Positions 8,359 to 12,583 of a DNA stretch of 12,583 nt are shown in pieces (position 1 is the first letter of the stretch; each line of letters starts with the position of its first letter). Source of the stretch: UMGS172 sp045649545. GTDB lineage: Bacteria > Bacillota > Clostridia > Oscillospirales > Acutalibacteraceae. The notes under the pieces are model-generated. The model searched no databases and was not told where the DNA came from. It saw only the letters and a program-made list of their open reading frames with translations. The stretch is from NCBI GenBank assembly GCA_045649545.1, contig JAZRQE010000013.1:1-12583 (forward strand). Reading direction: 5' to 3'. A program made the translations under genes and the position numbers.

Positions 8359-8821
8359 CGCTGTCACTCCAACCGCCGCTTATTGCCGATGCACCTTTGA
8401 AAATCGCATCAACAAAACCTGAAGATTCACTTTTTTGTGACTCTTCGCCGGCAGAAATCAAAGCCTCTAAAGCCTTAATGCGGTCATAGAATTTGATTTC
8501 GGTACCCTTGTCGGTACGCTTAATTTCCGAAACCGAGTATAAATCGAGCGACTCAATATCGAGTGGCTCATCACTTAAAATAAGCCGCACTGCATCGGCT
8601 ATTGAGCCGAAAGCAAGACGCTTTAAGCCGTCTACTGCGGCAACAGTCCCTTTAGCCGATACAGTCAGTCTCTCAATTTCCTCTCTTATCGATTCCTTGT
8701 CAAGCAAGCGGAGTCCCGACCTTTCCGGGAAAGCAAACCCCGCCCTTGCCGCCGCTTCCCTACCGTTACGGCAGGCGGCATAGTACCTGCAAAATTCATT
8801 TTCACGTTTTGTAAGTGACAT
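8348..8821 (-). CDS. Phage terminase small subunit
   Basis: This 157-residue DNA-recognition subunit has an N-terminal helix-turn-helix-like segment: LTKRENEFCRYYAACRNG, then REAAARAGFAFPERSG and IREEIERL. That is the pattern of the Terminase_2/XtmA family, where the motif binds the packaging site. A central helical oligomerisation region (IADAVRLIL, DRIKALEALIS) follows, with an acidic C-terminus (GGWSDSDEV) that probably contacts the large subunit. ATG 8821 has AAGGGGA about 8 nt upstream. It is the first gene of the operon, and its ribosome binding site lies inside a foldable leader. It overlaps the large-subunit gene by 11 bases. I see no frameshift. Confidence 0.88.
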   Translation of the reverse strand: MSLTKRENEFCRYYAACRNGREAAARAGFAFPERSGLRLLDKESIREEIERLTVSAKGTVAAVDGLKRLAFGSIADAVRLILSDEPLDIESLDLYSVSEIKRTDKGTEIKFYDRIKALEALISAGEESQKSESSGFVDAIFKGASAISGGWSDSDEV

Positions 8822-8890
8822 AAAATCTATCCCCTTTCACAATAAGGGCATAAAAACTATGGTTGTTGCCCTTTTTTAAGCAACAACGGT
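8822..8890 (-). promoter_or_regulatory. Leader of terminase operon with mutually exclusive hairpins
   Basis: On the minus strand, three helices compete. Helix 1 (8887-8880 with 8869-8862) is a perfect 8 bp, GTTGTTGC/GCAACAAC. Helix 2 (8873-8867 with 8850-8844) is a perfect 7 bp, AAGGGCA/TGCCCTT, and reuses part of the helix 1 3' arm. Helix 3 pairs CCCTT (8848-8844) with AAGGG (8836-8832), which is the Shine-Dalgarno core of the small terminase gene. Forming helix 2 would free the ribosome binding site; forming helix 1 would favour helix 3. This is a geometry seen directly in sequence; a translational switch is inference. I find no convincing sigma-70 promoter for the operon. Confidence 0.4.
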
Positions 8891-8968
8891 ACAACTTTTT
8901 GAAAAATAATTTTTTTAGGTCAATTTAATGCTTTTACTCTCATATAAATTAATCAAGGAAAATAAAAT

Positions 8969-8990
8969 CCGACCTAAAACTTCAGGTCGG
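8969..8990 (+). promoter_or_regulatory. Perfect dyad/hairpin in the S1 gene leader
   Basis: CCGACCT-AAAACTTC-AGGTCGG is a perfect 7-bp inverted repeat with an 8-nt loop, 22 nt before the S1 gene start. It could be an mRNA hairpin in the S1-protein leader or an operator dyad between the divergent genes. On the minus strand it is followed by a T-rich stretch, so it could also weakly stop minus-strand transcription. A possible -10 element TATAAA lies at 8943-8948 on the plus strand, without a good -35. Confidence 0.35.
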
Positions 8991-9012
8991 GATTAAGAGA
9001 GGTAATATTAAA

Positions 9013-9936
9013 ATGCAAAGATATTTTATGCCCGAAGGCCGTTTGTTTACAACACTTGCTAACCGACGCAACCTATCCTCAAAAGTGAACATTGAGAATG
9101 CCGCCGAAAGAGGCGAGATTTTAGAGGGGTTAGCATTAAGTTGTGATGCCGCCCACAACCTTACGGTCGATTTAGGCTGTATGAAAGGCATCATCCCCCG
9201 ACTTGAAGGTGCTATCGGGATAAAGGAAGGCACAGTCAGAGATATTGCACTTATTTCACGGGTAGGAAAACCTATTTGCTTTATAATTGACGGTTTTACC
9301 ACCGATTCTCACGGTGAAGTGATTGCCATTCTGTCACGCCGAAAGGCACAGGAAATGTGCCAAAAGCACTACATAAGCCAACTGTCCTCAGGTGATATCG
9401 TGGATGCTCGCATAACCCATTTGGAAACCTTCGGTGCATTTTGTGACATTGGATGCGGTTGCGTTTCGCTTTTGCCGATTGATACAATTTCGGTTTCACG
9501 TATTTCCCACCCAAAGGACCGCTTCCACTGCGGTGACGACATAAAGGCAATAATCAAAAGTATAGAAGACGGCAAAATAACCTTAAGCCAGAAAGAACTG
9601 CTCGGCACTTGGGAACAAAATGCCAACCTGTTTTCAACCGGTGAAACCGTTTCGGGAATAGTAAGGTCGGTCGAAAGTTACGGTATTTTTGTTGAGTTAG
9701 CACCCAACCTTGCCGGACTTGCCGAATTAAAATCAGGCGTTGCCGTAGGTCAAAACACAAGTGTTTATATAAAAAGCATTTTACCTGATAAAATGAAGGT
9801 GAAATTGATTATCATAGATTCGTTTTTCTCGCCCAACACCCACCTGCCGATAAAATATTTTATTGATGAAGGACATATTGACTCTTGGCAGTATTCCCCT
9901 GAAAGCTGTAGCAGAATAATCACAACTGAATTTTGA
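9013..9936 (+). CDS. S1 RNA-binding domain protein (ribosomal protein S1-like)
   Basis: This 307-residue protein appears to hold three S1 (OB-fold) RNA-binding domains. The first, divergent, spans about 32-112 (GEILEGLALSC, LGCMKGIIPR). The second spans about 125-196, with the classic GDIVDARITHLETFGAFCDIG and ISLSQKE-like end (KITLSQKELL). The third spans about 207-270, with GETVSGIVRSVESYGIFVEL, LAGLAEL and the closing KVKLIIID. Multi-S1 proteins bind mRNA on the ribosome or act in RNA turnover. With three domains it is shorter than the proteobacterial six-domain S1, but similar to short S1 homologues of Firmicutes. AGAGAGG lies 10 nt before ATG 9013. It is divergent from the phage operon and convergent with the membrane-protein gene. 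It looks like a host gene. Confidence 0.85.
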   Translation: MQRYFMPEGRLFTTLANRRNLSSKVNIENAAERGEILEGLALSCDAAHNLTVDLGCMKGIIPRLEGAIGIKEGTVRDIALISRVGKPICFIIDGFTTDSHGEVIAILSRRKAQEMCQKHYISQLSSGDIVDARITHLETFGAFCDIGCGCVSLLPIDTISVSRISHPKDRFHCGDDIKAIIKSIEDGKITLSQKELLGTWEQNANLFSTGETVSGIVRSVESYGIFVELAPNLAGLAELKSGVAVGQNTSVYIKSILPDKMKVKLIIIDSFFSPNTHLPIKYFIDEGHIDSWQYSPESCSRIITTEF

Positions 9937-9967
9937 TATTATTTGTAATCAAATATACAAATATATT

Positions 9968-9999
9968 AATAAAGCGGGAGGTCACCCTCCCGCTTTATT
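9968..9999 (+). terminator. Strong bidirectional terminator between convergent genes
   Basis: A perfect 14-bp stem, AATAAAGCGGGAGG with CCTCCCGCTTTATT, closes on a 4-nt TCAC loop. A/T-rich flanks on both sides give a T-rich tail in either direction. It lies 31 nt after the S1 gene stop and 4 nt after the stop of the convergent YibE/F gene, so it serves both transcripts. Confidence 0.92.
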
Positions 10000-10003
10000 T
10001 GTT

Positions 10004-11290
10004 TTATTTTTTACCTTCTATTGATTTTATCCCCTCATATAGACTCGGTTCACTGGAAGGCTCAATATAGTATCTGTCACGCTTTGGTTCTTTTGACTTT
10101 TTGTGAGGTTTAGGAATTCCTACATAAAGTGCCGCACTGACTACTGCCGTCAACGGTATTGCAAGCAGTATACCGATACTGCCGACTAACGCCTGCAACA
10201 CATCGACAACTATTTTTTCCAAACTGAACATAGTTGAAAGCGAAGAACTGTAAACCACCTGCAACAGTGTTGTTGATAATTCACAGCCAATGTACGCCAA
10301 CACCAAAGTGTCTGCCATTGTACCCATAATATCTCTGCCAATGTTCATTCCGGATTTAACTAAACCGCTAAATGTCGGATTTTCAACCTGCTCGTGAAGT
10401 TCTTTTAAGGATGATGAAATAGACACGGCAACGTCCTTTACCGCACCGACAGCACCTAAAATTATACCGGCAAAAATTATACCCTTTAAATCAATACTTT
10501 CAAAGTTCCATTTCAACTGTAGCATATCCGAGCCGGTAATGCCGTTCAAGTTAAGGAAATATGACATTATGACCGATAAAACACCGGCGACTACAACGCC
10601 CGATGTACAACCGATAACCGCAGCAAGCGTTTTCTTGCTGTATCCCTCGTTTATTAAAAGGCTCATAGCAATAATGTAAACACAGGTCAAAATCGACCAC
10701 AAATATATGTTGCCACCCGACAAAACCGACGGCAGAAATACCAAAAATACCGCCGCAACAGTAAAACTCAAAGAAATAGCGGTGTTAATACCCTTTTTGC
10801 GACCAAAAATAAGTACAAGTGCTAAAAACAAGCCTAATAAGATTACCAACGGCAACGAACGGTCAAATGCGTGCAGATGCCAGTCGTAACCAAACTCACT
10901 CTCGGCATCCTCAGGCACCAAAGTTAAAAGCACCTTGTCGCCTATTTTAACCTCTTTTAATGCATCGGCATCGGTAGCGGCAATGCTTTCATAAGCCGTA
11001 ACGGTTTGACCTTTATATTCACCGCTTTTAATTAAAGCCTTGAAAACGACGGTAATATCCTGACCGATATTTACCCCGTCAATAATATTGTCAACACGGT
11101 CTAAACTGACAATTTCAGTAACAGTAGCACGTGAAGCACCGTCCTCATATCCGCCTTGGAACATCGAGGTTTTATCATAAGTGATTTTATTACCCACAAA
11201 AAGCAACACCAATGAAATTAAAACGGTTATAATATAAAGTATTACATTTTTCTTGTTGTTCTTTAAAACACTAAAAAATCGGTCAAACAT
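10004..11290 (-). CDS. YibE/F family multi-pass membrane protein
   Basis: This 428-residue integral membrane protein has a first membrane segment at about 16-33. An extracytoplasmic domain of roughly 110 residues follows (EYKGQTVTAYESI, EVKIGDKVLLTLVPED). About seven further segments lie at 146-163, 168-190, 196-213, 221-247, 268-286, 325-345 and 362-392. The conserved core of the family is clear: GIILGAVGAVKDVAVSISSS at about 275-294 and SGMNIGRDIMGTMADTLVLAY at about 313-333. The C-terminus is basic then hydrophilic (KPHKKSKEPKRDRYY), probably cytoplasmic. The molecular function of YibE/F proteins is not established; transport is often suggested. AGGTG lies 5 nt before ATG 11290. It ends at the shared terminator. 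Length is typical and no defect is visible. Confidence 0.88.
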   Translation of the reverse strand: MFDRFFSVLKNNKKNVILYIITVLISLVLLFVGNKITYDKTSMFQGGYEDGASRATVTEIVSLDRVDNIIDGVNIGQDITVVFKALIKSGEYKGQTVTAYESIAATDADALKEVKIGDKVLLTLVPEDAESEFGYDWHLHAFDRSLPLVILLGLFLALVLIFGRKKGINTAISLSFTVAAVFLVFLPSVLSGGNIYLWSILTCVYIIAMSLLINEGYSKKTLAAVIGCTSGVVVAGVLSVIMSYFLNLNGITGSDMLQLKWNFESIDLKGIIFAGIILGAVGAVKDVAVSISSSLKELHEQVENPTFSGLVKSGMNIGRDIMGTMADTLVLAYIGCELSTTLLQVVYSSSLSTMFSLEKIVVDVLQALVGSIGILLAIPLTAVVSAALYVGIPKPHKKSKEPKRDRYYIEPSSEPSLYEGIKSIEGKK

Positions 11291-11342
11291 ATTATCACCT
11301 CTTGAAATTTATTAGTACTTATGTCAAATTAGGGACAAATTT

Positions 11343-11420
11343 AGGCTCCATTGCCTAGGGCTAAAATTTTCGAAATGGCTCCCTTGCCTAAAGGGAGCTG
11401 GCAAAACCGTAGGTTTTGAC
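11343..11420 (+). repeat. Palindromic repeat, left flank of DUF559 unit
   Basis: An imperfect direct duplication, GGCTCCATTGCCTAGGG (11344-11360) and GGCTCCCTTGCCTAAAGGG (11377-11395), leads into two hairpins. One is GCTCCCTT-GCCTA-AAGGGAGC (11378-11398) and the other is CAAAACC-GTA-GGTTTTG (11402-11418), followed by GACTGAGGGATT. This resembles a dispersed repeat type frequent in gut Clostridia. It borders the 3' end of the DUF559 gene and may act as its terminator on the minus strand, although no long T-run is present. Confidence 0.75.
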
Positions 11421-11429
11421 TGAGGGATT

Positions 11430-11792
11430 TTAACAATGTAAGAATTCTTTAACATACAAATCAATATATTCACAAACCCCTCTAAAGTTTTTATTAACTT
11501 CATTATTCGGTATTCGAATCACTGTCAAGTTTCTGCTTTCGATTTTTTCTGTTCTGATTTTATCTTTTAGTAACCCTTTTTCCTCATAATGCTGTGAACC
11601 GTCAAGCTCAATTATAAGTCTCGCCTCATGACAGTAAAAATCTACGATGTAGTTATCAATAACTTTCTGTCGCAGAAATCTAATAGGATATGAACGCAAA
11701 AAATCATACCACAAATGCCGTTCTTCTTTAGTCATATTCTTACGCAAAAATTTTGCATTTTCAGTTAATTTTGTGTTATGTTTACGTTCCGT
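11430..11792 (-). CDS. DUF559 family PDDEXK/Vsr-like endonuclease, start codon degenerate (ACG)
   Basis: This small nuclease-like protein has the DUF559 layout: an N-terminal helix (NTKLTENAKFLRKNMTKEERHLWYDFL), then FLRQKVIDNYIVDFYCHEARL and the catalytic-type IIELDGSQHYE, ending in ESRNLTVIRIPNNEV. DUF559 is related to very-short-patch-repair (Vsr) endonucleases; its biological role is not well defined. The frame has no ATG or GTG at its natural beginning. A strong GGAGGG site (11805-11800) is followed after 7 nt by ACG (11792-11790), exactly where an ATG would give the family's usual N-terminus. The first orthodox start is TTG 11747, which would remove about 15 conserved residues and has no ribosome binding site. 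It may be translated poorly from ACG, or be recently disabled. It lies between inverted palindromic repeats. Confidence 0.78.
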   Translation of the reverse strand, partial: TERKHNTKLTENAKFLRKNMTKEERHLWYDFLRSYPIRFLRQKVIDNYIVDFYCHEARLIIELDGSQHYEEKGLLKDKIRTEKIESRNLTVIRIPNNEVNKNFRGVCEYIDLYVKEFLHC

Positions 11793-11814
11793 ATTGTATC
11801 CCTCCGCCTCTCAT

Positions 11815-11928
11815 ATCCCCAGGCAAACGCTTTGCGTTTGCCAGCCCCCTTTAATATCCTCCCACCGTGCAAAAGCACGGTCCCCCCTCCTTTAGGCAAG
11901 GAGGGCAAGGGCCTTTTCGGGAGCCTTT
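11815..11928 (-). repeat. Palindromic repeat, right flank of DUF559 unit (inverted relative to left)
   Basis: There are three perfect hairpins: GGCAAACGC-TTT-GCGTTTGCC (11822-11842), ACCGTGC-AAAA-GCACGGT (11864-11881), and CCCTCCTT-TAGGC-AAGGAGGG (11885-11905). Read on the minus strand it shows CCTTGCCTAAAGG, then GGGGGCTGGC, a palindrome and CCTGGGGAT. That matches the left repeat's CCTTGCCTAAAGG, GGGAGCTGGC, palindrome and ACTGAGGGAT in inverted orientation. It ends just before the DUF559 ribosome binding site. The outer end carries AGGCTCC as on the left. Confidence 0.75.
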
Positions 11929-12092
11929 CGTTGCGACAAGCATTTTCTTTTATCTAATATAACATTTCTTATAAGTATTTTCAAGTTATATATGTATTAG
12001 AAATTATACTAAAAATCCAGTAGGAAACTTTGCCTTTAAACTGTGGAACCGCCTAAAATATAACGGTTATTCCTGACGTGCGTTTATTGAAG
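11929..12092. other. Intergenic, A/T-rich, no gene seen
   Basis: This is A/T-rich sequence without a supported coding frame. The only structure noted is a 7-bp inverted repeat, TGACGTG (12074-12080) with CACGTCA (12094-12100), which overlaps the stop codon of the next gene. It lacks the T-run expected of a terminator. Confidence 0.5.
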
Positions 12093-12583
12093 TCACGTCA
12101 ACCTTGTTTCGATATAATGATTTTTTGGTAAGCCTATATTACAAGCATGGGTATAAATCTCTTTAGCTGTTTGTAAATCACCACTATATATAAAAGCATT
12201 TATTGCAGAGTTTATACCAACAACGGATTGCTTGTGTATGTCAAATGGTGTGATAAAATTTTGCCATTCGCCAATCAAAAAGCTATTAGTAGTTTCAGGA
12301 TATAATAAACCATCAAATAAATTATCACATAAACGCTTTAATTCTATTTTGTCAAACGAGGAAAACCTTGATATAAGCGAAAGGTATATAACTTTATAAA
12401 ACTGGTATTCCGGTGTGTTTTTCACTTTTTGAAGAAACTCTTCAAAGTTCAACTTTGCATGCTCAAGATTGTATTGTGTATGTGGTAAAATAGGATTTAT
12501 ATATAATGCAGCTCTGTGAGCATTAAACTCCGCAAAAAAATTATTACAATCAAGATTTAACTCTGTTGCCTCTCGATACAGCG
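12093..12583 (-). CDS. Unrecognised protein, 5' part outside window
   Basis: The frame is open from the right window edge to the TGA at 12095-12093, giving 162 codons. A TTG at 12452 could be read as a start, but the frame continues upstream without a stop (LYREATELNLDCNNFFAEFN, then a segment containing INPILPHTQYNLEHAK). The gene is therefore most likely truncated by the window, not a 119-residue protein. The visible part looks mainly helical, with aromatic-rich stretches (EYQFYKVIYLSLISRF) and a tetratricopeptide-like segment near the end, SGDLQTAKEIYTHACNIGLP. I do not recognise the family. Base composition is more A/T-rich than in ppdK. Confidence 0.6.
   Translation of the reverse strand, partial: LYREATELNLDCNNFFAEFNAHRAALYINPILPHTQYNLEHAKLNFEEFLQKVKNTPEYQFYKVIYLSLISRFSSFDKIELKRLCDNLFDGLLYPETTNSFLIGEWQNFITPFDIHKQSVVGINSAINAFIYSGDLQTAKEIYTHACNIGLPKNHYIETRLT

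Noticed and set aside
2544..9012. Attachment-site direct repeats flanking the phage operon
   Set aside because: I compared the two flanks by eye and found no convincing shared core longer than A/T-rich runs; no tRNA gene is present at either end.
11815..11928. CRISPR array
   Set aside because: Several palindromes occur close together, but they differ in sequence and there are no equal-length repeats with regular spacers.
12093..12452. Complete 119-residue gene starting at TTG 12452
   Set aside because: The same frame stays open to the window edge with no ribosome binding site at the TTG, so it is better treated as the C-terminal part of a larger gene.

Overview
The window looks like a chromosomal segment of a low-to-moderate-GC Gram-positive anaerobe, probably a gut Clostridia/Oscillospiraceae-type bacterium. 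The grounds are a Clostridium-type pyruvate phosphate dikinase gene, purine-rich AGGAGG/GAGGTG ribosome binding sites, a YibE/F membrane protein, an S1-domain protein, and the GGCTCCCTTGCCT-type palindromic repeats common in such genomes. The taxonomic placement is inference; no rRNA is present.

Layout from left to right. (1) 1-2543, minus strand: ppdK, cut at its 3' end by the window edge, preceded by an extended -10 promoter and a leader of about 100 nt that can fold into three consecutive hairpins. (2) 2780-8821, minus strand: a compact, apparently intact phage head and DNA-packaging operon. In transcription order it holds small terminase, large terminase, portal, prohead protease (probably with a scaffold tail), major capsid protein, and three small connector/completion proteins, followed by a bidirectional terminator. 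The order resembles the PBSX xtmA-xtmB-xkdEFG block. No tail, lysis, integrase, repressor or replication gene accompanies it, and it sits directly between apparent host genes. (3) 8822-9012: a divergent intergenic region with mutually exclusive hairpins before the terminase gene and another hairpin before the S1 gene. (4) 9013-9936, plus strand: a three-S1-domain protein, ending at a strong bidirectional terminator shared with the convergent yibE/F-like gene (10004-11290, minus strand). (5) About 11343-11928: a DUF559 (PDDEXK/Vsr-like) nuclease gene bracketed by inverted copies of a palindromic repeat; its expected ATG start reads ACG. (6) 12093-12583, minus strand: the C-terminal part of an unrecognised protein running off the right edge.

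The most notable item is the head-only packaging cassette. It could be a recent prophage remnant, a capsid-forming satellite stripped of its mobility genes, or a domesticated DNA-packaging particle. Every gene in it has a sensible start, stop and ribosome binding site, and the unit has its own terminator. Two further candidates deserve attention: the repeat-flanked DUF559 unit, which resembles a REPtron (a REP-flanked nuclease/transposase gene) built on a different nuclease, and the structured leaders of ppdK and of the terminase operon.
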